Of a stretch of DNA of 64,000 bases, positions 52,870 through 61,464 are shown one piece after another. The DNA comes from Actinokineospora sp. NBRC 105648. Lineage in GTDB: Bacteria; Actinomycetota; Actinomycetes; Mycobacteriales; Pseudonocardiaceae. The notes under the pieces were generated by a model. It was not told the origin of the DNA, searched no databases, and worked only from the letters and a program-made list of their open reading frames with translations. The DNA lies in NCBI RefSeq assembly GCF_030269645.1, contig NZ_BSTR01000010.1, positions 62,001 to 126,000 on the forward strand. Direction: 5' to 3'. Each line of letters begins with the position of its first letter. Position 1 is the stretch's first letter. The translations under genes and the position numbers were made by a program.

Positions 52870-53997
52870 TCACAGTTCCAGCAACCGGTCGGTGTAGGCG
52901 ATCGCGGCGGGCTCCAGCTGCAGCGCGACGTGGGTGGACGCGGAGTTCACGTCCCGCCAGTACCGCTGCAGCGGGTTGGCCACCGACTGGCCGGTGGTCC
53001 CGGCGGCCCGGAACAGCCGGTCGACGGCGCCGACCAGTGTCTCCACGCCCAGCGCGCAGTCGCGCAGCGTGCGGGCCACCTCCAGCGGGGTCACATCGCT
53101 GCCGCGGTCGGCGGTGGCCGAGGCCCGGTCGAACAGCAGCTCCACCGCGTCGATCTCACCGGCCGAGCGGGCCAACACGGTGTCGTAGGTGGCCCGGGTG
53201 AGCCCGGGACCTCTCGCCGGTGCGCGCAGCTTGCCCGCGATGTACGCCGACGCAGAGGCCAACGCCCCGCGCGCGGCCCCGAGCGCGGGCGTGGCGAACG
53301 AGAGCCCGTTGACCGCCTGCAACGGCACCTGGTGACAGTGCGCGCTAGACGCCATGGCCCCACCGGTGAACAAGTCCTCGCGCGGGAACGCCCGATGGGC
53401 CGGTACGAACACCTCGGCGGTGCTGACGGTATTGCTACCGGTCGCCTGCATGCCGACGTTGAGCCAGGTGTCGCGCACCGCGAACGACGCGCGCGGAACC
53501 GCGAACATCATCCCCACCGGGCCGTTGTCGCCCGGCGCCATCCCGCACAGCAGCGCCCAGTCGGCGAAGTCGACGCCGCTGACGTAGGGCCACTCGCCGC
53601 TGAGCCGCCAGCCGCCCGGCACGGCTGTCACCGTGCCGAGCGGCATGAGCGACCCGACCACCACCGGGTCCGGGCCCTGCCCCCAGACCTCGTGCTGGCC
53701 CGTCGCGGGCAGGTAGGCGGCCATCCTGGACAGGCTGGCCGCGATCGAGGCGCACCACGCGGTCGCCGGGCAGGCGGCGCCCAGGACGGCCACCGCCCGG
53801 CTCAGCTCGACGAACGTGCCCGCCGAGCCGCCGTGCGCGCGCGGGACGAAGTGCCGCGCGAACCCGGAGGCGCGCAGCGCCTCGACGACCGGTGGCGCGA
53901 GCGTGCGCCCGGCCTCGGAGGTGACCGCGTGCTCGGCGGCCAGCGCGGCCAGTCCGGGGGCGGTCGCGGTGATCGTGGTGTCGTGGGTGAGGGTCAT
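52870..53997 (-). CDS. Acyl-CoA-dehydrogenase-like flavin monooxygenase
   Basis: 375 residues with the acyl-CoA dehydrogenase fold of the two-component hydroxylase (HpaH/HsaA/ActVA-ORF5-like) group. It shows SEAGRTLAPPVVEALRASGF, FVPRAHGGSAGTFVELSRAV, WPYVSGVDFADWALLCGM and the C-terminal helix region LQRYWRDVNSASTHVALQLE. These enzymes use reduced FMN from a separate reductase to hydroxylate aromatics or polyketides; no reductase is seen in the window. Given the type II polyketide genes next door, it is probably a tailoring oxygenase. The ATG has GGGAG upstream. Last in a run of minus-strand tailoring genes. Confidence 0.88.
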   Translation of the reverse strand: MTLTHDTTITATAPGLAALAAEHAVTSEAGRTLAPPVVEALRASGFARHFVPRAHGGSAGTFVELSRAVAVLGAACPATAWCASIAASLSRMAAYLPATGQHEVWGQGPDPVVVGSLMPLGTVTAVPGGWRLSGEWPYVSGVDFADWALLCGMAPGDNGPVGMMFAVPRASFAVRDTWLNVGMQATGSNTVSTAEVFVPAHRAFPREDLFTGGAMASSAHCHQVPLQAVNGLSFATPALGAARGALASASAYIAGKLRAPARGPGLTRATYDTVLARSAGEIDAVELLFDRASATADRGSDVTPLEVARTLRDCALGVETLVGAVDRLFRAAGTTGQSVANPLQRYWRDVNSASTHVALQLEPAAIAYTDRLLEL

Positions 53998-54028
53998 GCC
54001 CCACTCCCTTCGTGGTCCACAGTGGACA

Positions 54029-55645
54029 TCAGGCGGGCTCGACGGACTGGGAGTGGCGGAAGAAGTTCGTCGGGTCCCAGCGCGACTTGACCTGGCGCAG
54101 GCGCGGGTAGTTCGCGCCGTAGTACAGGGTCGACCAGGGCACCCCGGAGCGGTTGACCGACAGGTCGCGGATCTCCGGGTCCGGCGAGTTGATGTAGCAG
54201 CCGCCGGTCTGCGCGTTGGGGACCGGGTAGCCGCCGGTGGCCGCGAAGGCGTCGGCGTAGGTCTCGCGCAGCCAGCGCAGGTGGGCCGGGTCCTCGGCCG
54301 CCTCGTCCCAGAAGTTCTCGAACAGGGCCAGGAACGCGGCGTCGCGGTGGACGTAGGCGGTCGCGCCCGGCGGCACCGTGTTCACCCGGCCGCCCGCCAC
54401 GCCGTAGAGCTGGAGGGTCGCGGTGGGGTTGGCGTAGTCGTCGCGGGTCATGTTCCGGTACAGGGTGGCGATCTGCGCGTCGGTGAAACCCTTGCGCATG
54501 TAGGCGCTCTTCACCGCTCCGCGCTTGGTGGGGTCGGTGAGCAGGGCCGGGTCGGCGGTGCCGATCTTGCGGGTGGCGGCCAGCCACGGGAGCCGCCGCG
54601 CGGGCGGGATGAACATGCCGGTGTCCTTGCTGACCGCGGCCAGGTAGTCGGCCAGCAGCCGCTCGGCTCCGGGCAGCGTGGCGTCCATCTGGGTCAGCAG
54701 GCCGATACCACCGCTTGCCTTGTGCGCCAGGAAGACGCCACCGGACAACGCGGCGTACGGGGAGTCGGCGGCGGTGTTGGCCACGTGCCAGTCGCCGTAG
54801 TTGCGCAGCAGGTTGGTGAACGCGGTCAGGGACAAGCCCTGCCACGGCATCCCCATCCGGTGCACCAGCACCTCGCGCGGCGGGCGCGGCAGCTGCTCGC
54901 CCGGGTCGCTCCCGCGGGCGTCGGCCGAGCGGAACCAGTACCGGGTGATGATCCCGAAGTTGCCCCCGCCACCACCGGTGCACGCCCACCACAGGTCGTG
55001 GTTCGGGTCCCTGGGGTCGCGACTGGCGACCACCTTGCGGACGTCGCCGTCGCGGTCCACCACCACGACCTCGACCGCCTCGATGTGGTCGGCGACGACG
55101 CCGTACCGCCGCGACAGCAGCCCGTACCCGCCGCCGCAGGCGTGCCCGCCCACGCCGACGGTCAGGCACACCCCGCCCGGGACGACCACGCCCCAACCCC
55201 GGTAGAGGGTGGCGTACACGTCGCCGAGCTGGGCACCAGCCTCGACCGAGAACGCGCGCCGCCGCTCGTCGTAGTCGATCCGGTCCATAGTGGACAGGTC
55301 GATGACCACCTGGGTGGCGTCGTTGTAGACGAAGTCCGCGTAGCAGTGCCCGCCGCTGCGCACGGTGACCCGCTTGCCGGCGCGCACCGCGTCCCGCACC
55401 GCCCGCACGACCTGGTCGGCGTCGCGCACCAGCCGCACCGCCTCGGGCCGGGCCACGAACCGGCGGTTGTTGCCCACGACGAGCTCGGCGTAGCGCGGGT
55501 CGCCCGGGCGCACCGCCGCCCGCTCCGCCACCGATCCCACCGCCGGTTCCGCGGCGTTGCCCGGGGTGACCGCCGCGAGCCCACCGGCCGCGGCGGCCCC
55601 CGCCGCCGCACCGATCAAGACCCCGCGCCTGTTGATGCTCGCCAT
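54029..55645 (-). CDS. Bicovalent-flavin oxidase (BBE-like), Tat-exported
   Basis: 538 residues. An N-terminal twin-arginine signal (INRRGVLIGAAAGAAAAG) suggests export. The FAD-binding PCMH domain has VRSGGHCYADF, with His100, and VGVGGHACGGGYG, with Cys170: the pair known to link FAD twice in berberine-bridge-type enzymes. The C-terminal berberine domain has YYGANYPRLRQVKSRWDPTN. Such enzymes oxidise alcohols or close rings in antibiotics. The ATG is followed by the Tat motif. It lies between the oxygenase and the Baeyer-Villiger gene. Confidence 0.92.
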   Translation of the reverse strand: MASINRRGVLIGAAAGAAAAGGLAAVTPGNAAEPAVGSVAERAAVRPGDPRYAELVVGNNRRFVARPEAVRLVRDADQVVRAVRDAVRAGKRVTVRSGGHCYADFVYNDATQVVIDLSTMDRIDYDERRRAFSVEAGAQLGDVYATLYRGWGVVVPGGVCLTVGVGGHACGGGYGLLSRRYGVVADHIEAVEVVVVDRDGDVRKVVASRDPRDPNHDLWWACTGGGGGNFGIITRYWFRSADARGSDPGEQLPRPPREVLVHRMGMPWQGLSLTAFTNLLRNYGDWHVANTAADSPYAALSGGVFLAHKASGGIGLLTQMDATLPGAERLLADYLAAVSKDTGMFIPPARRLPWLAATRKIGTADPALLTDPTKRGAVKSAYMRKGFTDAQIATLYRNMTRDDYANPTATLQLYGVAGGRVNTVPPGATAYVHRDAAFLALFENFWDEAAEDPAHLRWLRETYADAFAATGGYPVPNAQTGGCYINSPDPEIRDLSVNRSGVPWSTLYYGANYPRLRQVKSRWDPTNFFRHSQSVEPA

Positions 55646-55669
55646 CGCCGTCCTCTCGTGTCTGCTGTC

Positions 55670-57595
55670 TCAACCCAGCTCGTAGTCGGCCGGGTGCACT
55701 GCTCGGGTGCGCCGCCAGTACTCCAGCGCGGAGAAGGGCCAGTTCTGCGCCGACCGGCCCCGCGCGCGGTCGACCGCCCAGGTGCGCACCGACGAGAAGC
55801 CCCAGGCGCGCTCGCGGTTGGCCGCGTCGACCCAGGCGTTGTGGTCGTCGTGCGCGGCGCGGCGCACCGACAGCGCGCGGTGCCCGCCGGTGAGCAGCAG
55901 CCGGACCGCGTCGAGCAGGTAGCCGACCGCGCACTCGGAGAAGTAGAAGATGCTGCCGCCCTGGCCGGACAGGTTGGTGTTGGGGCCGTAGAGGCAGAAC
56001 AGGTTCGGGAACCCGGGCACGGTCATGCCCAGGTACGCGCGGGCGTCGCCGTCCCACGCCTCGTGCAAGTCGACCCCATCCCGACCGGTCACCCGCATCG
56101 GCGCCAGGAACCCCGACGCGGCGAAACCGGTGGCGTAGACGACGACGTCGAGCGGGTGGTCGCCGCCGCCATCGGTGCGTACCCCGGTCGGGGTGATCCG
56201 TTCGATGGCGTCGGTGACCAGGTGGACGTCCGGGCGTTTGAGCGTGGCGAGCCAGGCGCCGTCATCGCGCAGGACCCGCTTGGCGCCCACCGGGTAGTCG
56301 GGCACGACGTGCGGGCGCAGCCATGGCGCGTCGGCCAGCTGGGCGTCCATGGCGTCGGCGAGTGCGCCCCGCATCTCCTCGTTGAGTCGCGACACCGCGC
56401 GTTCGGTGGGTGGGTAGTCGGGGTCGACCACCCACGCCTCCAGCACACCCCGCAGACCGGGCGCGAACAGCCAGAACCGGTACCACGCCAGGTAGTACGG
56501 CACATGCTCGAACAACCACCGCAGGCCCACGGGCACGGGGGAGCGGTAGTGCGGGGTCGGCCGCAGCCAGGCCGGGGTGCGTTGGAAGACAGTCAGTTCG
56601 GCCACCTCGTCGGCGATCGCCGGCACGATCTGGAACGCGCTCGCGCCGGTGCCGATCACCCCGACGCGCTTGCCCGCGAGGTCCACCGAGTGGTCCCAGC
56701 GCGCCGAGTGGAACGCGGGCCCGGTGAAGTCGTCGCGGCCGGGGATGTCCGGTAGCGACGGGCGGTTGAGCTGGCCGACCGCGCTCACCAACACCTCGAC
56801 CTCGGCGGTGTCCGGCCCGTCCGGGGTGTCCAGGGTCAGCCGCCACGTGGCGCTGTCCTCGTCCCACGCCGCCGCGCGCACCTCGGTGTCGAACCGGACG
56901 CGGTCGCGCAGACCGAACTCCTTGGCGAAGTCGCGGAAGTAGGCGAGCAGCTCGTCCTGCGCGCAGAAGTAGTCCGGCCAGTCCGACTTGGCCGCGAACG
57001 AGTAGCCGTAGAGGTGGCTCGGCACGTCCACCCGGCAGCCCGGGTACGTGTTCTCCCACCAGGTCCCACCGACCTCGGGGTTCTTCTCGAACACGGTGAC
57101 CGGCACGCCTGCCTGCGTCAACCGGTGCGCGGCCAGCAGCCCGCTCATCCCGGCGCCGATGACCCCGACCCGCAGCTCGCGGTCCGGCGCCACGTCCTCG
57201 ACGTGCCAGCCAGGGACCTTCGGGTCGTCCCCGGCCCCCACCACCTCCTCGGCCAGCAGCGGCGCGAACTCCGCGCCGCCGGGGCCCAGCGCCCACTCGG
57301 CGACCCGGGCCAGCGCCGACTCGTCCGGCGGCGGGACCGGCGGGCAGCCCTGGTCGCGGTAACGCGCCAGGGCTGCCAACGCCCGCTCGCGGACCTGCTC
57401 CTGCCGGGCGGTGGGGAGCCCGCCCTGCGGCCGGAAGAGCCACCCGGTGTCCGCGTAATCGGTCCTCAGCAAGGAGAAGTCCCCGGTCAGGTGGGCGATC
57501 GCGATCAGCAGCGCGGGCACGTCGGCCTCGGCCAAGTGCGCGCGCAGTTCGTCGTCGCCCGCGGTGATCCGGCGCGGCGGCGCGGTCAGCGTCAT
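55670..57595 (-). CDS. Baeyer-Villiger-type flavin monooxygenase
   Basis: 641 residues. First dinucleotide motif GVIGAGMSGLLAAHRLTQAG near 145, the NADPH motif VGVIGTGASAFQIVPAIADE, and the fingerprint FTGPAFHSARWDHS (FxGxxxHxxxWD) between them. This marks class B Baeyer-Villiger enzymes, which insert oxygen next to ketones to make esters or lactones. An N-terminal extension of about 140 residues (LRAHLAEADVPALLIAIAHL) is typical of one subgroup of bacterial enzymes. ATG start; it ends 24 bases before the BBE-like gene. In a type II polyketide cluster it probably oxidises or cleaves the polycyclic core. Confidence 0.93.
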   Translation of the reverse strand: MTLTAPPRRITAGDDELRAHLAEADVPALLIAIAHLTGDFSLLRTDYADTGWLFRPQGGLPTARQEQVRERALAALARYRDQGCPPVPPPDESALARVAEWALGPGGAEFAPLLAEEVVGAGDDPKVPGWHVEDVAPDRELRVGVIGAGMSGLLAAHRLTQAGVPVTVFEKNPEVGGTWWENTYPGCRVDVPSHLYGYSFAAKSDWPDYFCAQDELLAYFRDFAKEFGLRDRVRFDTEVRAAAWDEDSATWRLTLDTPDGPDTAEVEVLVSAVGQLNRPSLPDIPGRDDFTGPAFHSARWDHSVDLAGKRVGVIGTGASAFQIVPAIADEVAELTVFQRTPAWLRPTPHYRSPVPVGLRWLFEHVPYYLAWYRFWLFAPGLRGVLEAWVVDPDYPPTERAVSRLNEEMRGALADAMDAQLADAPWLRPHVVPDYPVGAKRVLRDDGAWLATLKRPDVHLVTDAIERITPTGVRTDGGGDHPLDVVVYATGFAASGFLAPMRVTGRDGVDLHEAWDGDARAYLGMTVPGFPNLFCLYGPNTNLSGQGGSIFYFSECAVGYLLDAVRLLLTGGHRALSVRRAAHDDHNAWVDAANRERAWGFSSVRTWAVDRARGRSAQNWPFSALEYWRRTRAVHPADYELG

Positions 57596-57607
57596 CGGCG
57601 CGCCCGG

Positions 57608-58393
57608 TCAGTAGTTGCCGAGGCCGCCGCAGACGTTGAGCGCCTGCGCGGTCACCGCCCCGGTGCCCTCGCCGACGAGGTAGGCGACCATCGCGGCCAC
57701 CTCCTCGACCTGGACGTAGCGCCCGACCGGCACCCGGGCGGTGATCCGGTCGAACGCCTCGTCGACCGACACGCCCCAGATGTCGGCGTAGTGCTCGCGC
57801 ACCCGCTCGGCCATCGGCGTCTCGACGAAACCCGGGCACACCGCGTTGACCGTGACGCCGGTCTTGGCCAGCTCCAGCCCCAGGGCCTTGGTGAACCCCA
57901 CCACCCCGTGCTTGGACGCCGAGTACGGCGCGGCGTGCACCACGCCCTGCTTGCCGCCGGTGGAGGCGATGTTGACCACCCGGCCCCAGCCCCGGTCCGC
58001 CAGCCCGCCCCGGGTGAGCACCGCCCTGGTCACCAGGAACACGCTGTTCAGGTTGGTGTTGATCACGTCGAACCAGAGCTCGTCGGTGAGCTCGGCGGTG
58101 GCCCCGCCACCGCTGCGCCCGGCGTTGTTGACCAGCACGTCAACCGGCCCGAACCGGTCGACCGCGGCGTCGACGAACGCGCCGACCTCCGCGGGCACGG
58201 TCACGTCGCAGGCGCTCCCGTCGACGTCGTGGCCCTTGTCCTGGAGGGACTTCACCGTGGCGGCGAGGACGTCGGCGTGCCGCGCGCAGACGTACACGCT
58301 CGCCCCGTCCGCCGCCAGGCGCTCGGTGATCGCCAGCCCCATCCCGCTCGTCGCGCCGGTCACGACGGCGACGGGCCGCTCGGGTCGCGCCAT
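57608..58393 (-). CDS. Type II polyketide ketoreductase (ActIII-like, C9)
   Basis: 261-residue SDR. NADPH motif VTGATSGMGLA at 11-21, NNAGRSGGGATAEL at 89-102, catalytic Ser144 in NIASTGGKQG, Tyr157 and Lys161 in PYSASKHGV, and the ending ALNVCGGLGNY. These match actinorhodin-type ketoreductases that reduce C9 of the nascent poly-beta-ketone after first ring closure. The ATG has GGAGGA upstream. It heads the run of leftward tailoring genes and is divergent from the SnoaL-like gene. Confidence 0.95.
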   Translation of the reverse strand: MARPERPVAVVTGATSGMGLAITERLAADGASVYVCARHADVLAATVKSLQDKGHDVDGSACDVTVPAEVGAFVDAAVDRFGPVDVLVNNAGRSGGGATAELTDELWFDVINTNLNSVFLVTRAVLTRGGLADRGWGRVVNIASTGGKQGVVHAAPYSASKHGVVGFTKALGLELAKTGVTVNAVCPGFVETPMAERVREHYADIWGVSVDEAFDRITARVPVGRYVQVEEVAAMVAYLVGEGTGAVTAQALNVCGGLGNY

Positions 58394-58564
58394 GGTGTGT
58401 TCCTCCCTCGACCGTGCTGCACCGGACGGTGTGAAGGCTGGCCCGGCGCCCTCGAACCCCGGACGAACCGCCCTTGAGGCACCCCCGCCCACGCTTCGAG
58501 CGCGCCACTAGCGGCCCTGGTCACGGTGGTGCTCCTACCCGTGTCGACCAACCTGGAGGGGCCG

Positions 58565-59005
58565 ATGACGACCACCGAGAGCACCACCGAGGTAACCGCC
58601 GAGCGCTACGCCGAGGTCCAGCACTTCTACGCCCGCCAGATGCGCCTGCTCGACGACCGGGACTTCCCCGCCTTCGCCGCCACGTTCACCGAGGACGGCG
58701 AGTTCAGCCACACCCCCGGCCACGCGGTGTCCACCCGCGCCGGGATCGTCGCCGAGCTGCACGAGTTCCACCGCCGCTTCGACGGCGACCCGGTGGTCCG
58801 CAGGCACTGGTTCGACATGATCGTCCTCGACCCGGCCCCCGGCGGCGCCCTCACCGCGAGCTTCTACGCCTACGCGATCACCGTCCGCCCCGGCGGCGAC
58901 CAGGTGGTCGGCCCGAGCTGCCTGGTCCGCGACGTGCTCGTCCGCGAAGCGGGACAACTGCGCAACCGCTCCCGGCACGTCACCCAAGACCGCCTGACCT
59001 TCTGA
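58565..59005 (+). CDS. SnoaL/NTF2-like polyketide-associated protein
   Basis: 146 residues of the NTF2-like/ring-hydroxylating beta-subunit fold: YAEVQHFYARQMRLLDDRDF, FAATFTEDGEFSHTPGHAVS and FASFYAY-like ALTASFYAYAITVRPGGDQV. Members in aromatic polyketide clusters act as cyclases, hydroxylases or accessory proteins. The ATG at 58565 has GGAGGGG three bases upstream; an earlier ATG-like start at 58526 is less likely. It is expressed divergently from the ketoreductase, with the secreted protein gene following. Confidence 0.85.
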   Translation: MTTTESTTEVTAERYAEVQHFYARQMRLLDDRDFPAFAATFTEDGEFSHTPGHAVSTRAGIVAELHEFHRRFDGDPVVRRHWFDMIVLDPAPGGALTASFYAYAITVRPGGDQVVGPSCLVRDVLVREAGQLRNRSRHVTQDRLTF

Positions 59006-59021
59006 CGGGAGACGAGAAACC

Positions 59022-60029
59022 TTGTCACACCAACGATCCCGACGCGTCACGGCGCTCGTCCTGGCGGGCGTGCTGGGCGCGGCCCTCGTCGCGGCGGCGG
59101 CCCTCCCGGACCGCCACCCCGCCACCGAGGCCGTGTGCTTGCAGGGCGACCCGCAGGACACCCAACGCGACGGGGTCCTGCCCACGTCGCTGGCAGCCGA
59201 GGTCTACCGGGCCACCCGCTCCTACCCGGGCCCGTGCGCGGTCTACGGCACACCGAAACCCATGGGCCGCGCCCAGATCCAGACCTTCGCCCAACTCCGC
59301 GGTCCCCAACCCGTGCGACTCGGCTTCGTCTTCGACGCCGACGCCCTCGACGGCCTGCCCACCGCGATGACCGACGGCACCCACTGCCACGACGTCGACG
59401 GGAACGGCAAGGTCGACCAGCACACCGAGTGCGTGCACAGCCACGACACGACCCTGGACCTGCCGCGCGAGTTCACCGCCCGGGTCGGCGGCCCCTTCAC
59501 CTGGGGCCTGATCACCTGGGACCCGCACGGCCACGCGCCGGGCACCATCTACGGCCTGCCCCACTTCGACTTCCACCTGTACATGCAGGACCAAGCGGCC
59601 AGGGACGCCATCCGCACCGGGCCGTGCGGGGGAGAGGGTCTTATCAACTGCGACGACCTCGCCACGGCACACGTGCCGGTGCCGGACCGCTACCGCCCGG
59701 CCGACTTCGCCGATGTGGGGGCGGTGGTGTCCGCCATGGGCAACCACCTCACCGACCCGACCGGGCCTGAGTTCAACGGGGCCACCTTCACTCATACGTT
59801 CATGTACGGCGCTTATGCGGGTGACATCACGTTCTACGAACCGATGATCACGCGGGCTTGGCTGGTGGAGGTGGTGCAGAGTGGGCGTGGGGCTTGCCGG
59901 GACATCAAACCGCCCGCGGCTTGGAAGGTCGCTGGGTGGTATCCGACTCGTTATTGTGTGGACTATCGGGCTAATCGGCATGAACTGTCTGTGGCGTTGA
60001 CTGATTTCGTGCTGCGTTCGGCTTCCTGA
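59022..60029 (+). CDS. Secreted protein, DUF5602/TTHB210-like
   Basis: 335 residues. Signal peptide RRVTALVLAGVLGAALVAAA, then a mature protein with FVFDADALDGLPTAMTDGTH, HCHDVDGNGKVDQHTECVHS (His- and Asp-rich), PHFDFHLYMQD, MGNHLTDPTGPEFNGATFTH and TFMYGAYAGDITFYEPMITR. The His-rich motifs suggest a metal site. This pattern occurs in uncharacterised extracellular proteins of actinomycetes and Thermus (resemblance to TTHB210 is from memory). TTG start 16 bases after the SnoaL-like stop. A strong terminator follows. Its relation to the polyketide is unclear. Confidence 0.72.
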   Translation: MSHQRSRRVTALVLAGVLGAALVAAAALPDRHPATEAVCLQGDPQDTQRDGVLPTSLAAEVYRATRSYPGPCAVYGTPKPMGRAQIQTFAQLRGPQPVRLGFVFDADALDGLPTAMTDGTHCHDVDGNGKVDQHTECVHSHDTTLDLPREFTARVGGPFTWGLITWDPHGHAPGTIYGLPHFDFHLYMQDQAARDAIRTGPCGGEGLINCDDLATAHVPVPDRYRPADFADVGAVVSAMGNHLTDPTGPEFNGATFTHTFMYGAYAGDITFYEPMITRAWLVEVVQSGRGACRDIKPPAAWKVAGWYPTRYCVDYRANRHELSVALTDFVLRSAS

Positions 60030-60092
60030 TGGCTTGTGGCTCGCTTGTGGGTCGTGCAGGGTGTCCCTGAATCCCCTACGCCAAGTGTGACT

Positions 60093-60153
60093 ACGGCCTG
60101 CGGTTCTTTGTCAAGGCGGGAGAGAGTACCTTGACAAAGAAACCGCAGGCCGT
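60093..60153. terminator. Very long hairpin terminator
   Basis: Arms of about 24 bp (ACGGCCTGCGGTT plus CTTTGTCAAGG, and its complement with one extra A) flank a 12-nt loop, followed by GTTTTGG. It separates convergent genes. The rest of the 260-bp gap 60030-60289 contains no gene. Confidence 0.9.
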
Positions 60154-60289
60154 GTTTTGGCTGCGTATGGAATGCAGGGGGAGGGCTGGTCAGGAGGGAC
60201 TTGTCGGGGCCTGGTGCTGCTTGGTTGGGTGGCTGGGTTGGTGAGTAGAGAAAGAGAAGAGAAGGGCGAATGGGAAAGTGGTGGTGGTG

Positions 60290-61216
60290 CTAGGCGATCG
60301 TGGCGGCTGCTAGTGCGTGTCCTAGGGTGGCCAGGCTGTTGCGTCCCAATGCTTCCCGAACGGACTGGCGGGCTTCTGCGACGGTTCCGCCGGTCAGCTC
60401 CGCCACCGCGGCCGGATCGAGCACGACAGTGTGCGTCGCGGTAGCCACCACGAGGTCTCCGTTTTGTGTGAACGTCCACAAACCCCCGTGCCCCAGCAAC
60501 AACCGTGGTGGTTGTACCTGCTTGTAGGAGATCCACTCTCCATCGGAGCACACCCGCAACGACTGGGTTCGGTGGCTGGTGCCGTCTGGGGTCACGGTGT
60601 CCATCTCCAGTTCCTGGACCCCGCCCCCGTGCGACCCGACCACGACCCGGGAGACGTGTGGCAATCGCTCGGCCCACAGGTCGGCCCGGGCCACGAACTC
60701 GTACGCCGCCGCGGCGGACCCGGGTAGCGAGACCTCGTCGGTGAATGAGAACAGCAGGTCGTCGACCGGGTGACCGGCCTGTGCCACCCGGGCCAACGCC
60801 CCCAGTTCGGCGGCGCTGTTCCGGTCCAGTGCCGCGTGTACCGACGCGACCGACCCCGGTGCGTCGTCCACCACGCTGAACTGGTGGGTCAGCACCACCT
60901 CGGTCCGCCCGCCTGCCAGCTCCCGGAACACCCAGGAGCCCGACATCGCGGTGACCGGTGGACTGCTCACCTCCTGCGCGAACTCGACCCGCAACCGGTC
61001 GGGGTCCAGTTCGCGTCGGGAGGTCCAGTCCACAACGGACCCGTTGACGGTGGCCCAGATCCGGAACCGCTCCGTCCTCGAACCCTGCGACAGCCGGTGC
61101 ACGTGCACGCACGGCCTGAAGATCGCGGGCCACACCCCGACATCCGCGACGAGTCCATACAGGACATCCGGTGTCGCGTTGATCACCTGCGCGTGTTCGG
61201 CCCGGTGCGTGGTCAT
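60290..61216 (-). CDS. Didomain aromatase/cyclase
   Basis: 308 residues, two SRPBCC polyketide-cyclase domains. Domain 1: AEHAQVINATPDVLYGLVAD, WPAIFRPCVHVHRL and the WTSRRELDPDRLRVEFAQE strand. Domain 2: LFSFTDEVSLPGSAAAAYEF with WAERLPHVSRVVV. Didomain ARO/CYC proteins close and aromatise the first ring of C9-reduced type II polyketides, in line with the ActIII-like ketoreductase. It overlaps the ACP gene by four bases and is the last gene of the minimal-PKS operon. Confidence 0.94.
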   Translation of the reverse strand: MTTHRAEHAQVINATPDVLYGLVADVGVWPAIFRPCVHVHRLSQGSRTERFRIWATVNGSVVDWTSRRELDPDRLRVEFAQEVSSPPVTAMSGSWVFRELAGGRTEVVLTHQFSVVDDAPGSVASVHAALDRNSAAELGALARVAQAGHPVDDLLFSFTDEVSLPGSAAAAYEFVARADLWAERLPHVSRVVVGSHGGGVQELEMDTVTPDGTSHRTQSLRVCSDGEWISYKQVQPPRLLLGHGGLWTFTQNGDLVVATATHTVVLDPAAVAELTGGTVAEARQSVREALGRNSLATLGHALAAATIA

Positions 61217-61464
61217 CGCGCCACCGACCCGTTGACCAGGGCCAACAGCGCGCCCGGTGTGCGGGCCTCGGCCAGCTCGTCCTCCGGGATCGACACCCCG
61301 TACTCCTGCTCGACCAGCGCCGCGCACTCCATCAGCGCCAGCGAGTCGTAGCCCAGCTCCTCGAACGGCGTGTCGGTGATGTCCCCGGCCAGTCGCAGGG
61401 TCTCATCCGCCCCGGCCGCCGCCACGATCACCCGTCGCAAATCGTCGATGTTCATCGTTGTCAT
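61213..61464 (-). CDS. Type II polyketide acyl carrier protein
   Basis: 83 residues. Ser41 in LGYDSLALME carries the phosphopantetheine arm; the flanking helices DLRRVIVAAAGA and PGALLALVNGS are typical. It holds the growing chain for the KS/CLF pair. The ATG at 61462-61464 overlaps the CLF stop by four bases; a second ATG three codons later is possible. Confidence 0.96.
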   Translation of the reverse strand: MTTMNIDDLRRVIVAAAGADETLRLAGDITDTPFEELGYDSLALMECAALVEQEYGVSIPEDELAEARTPGALLALVNGSVAR

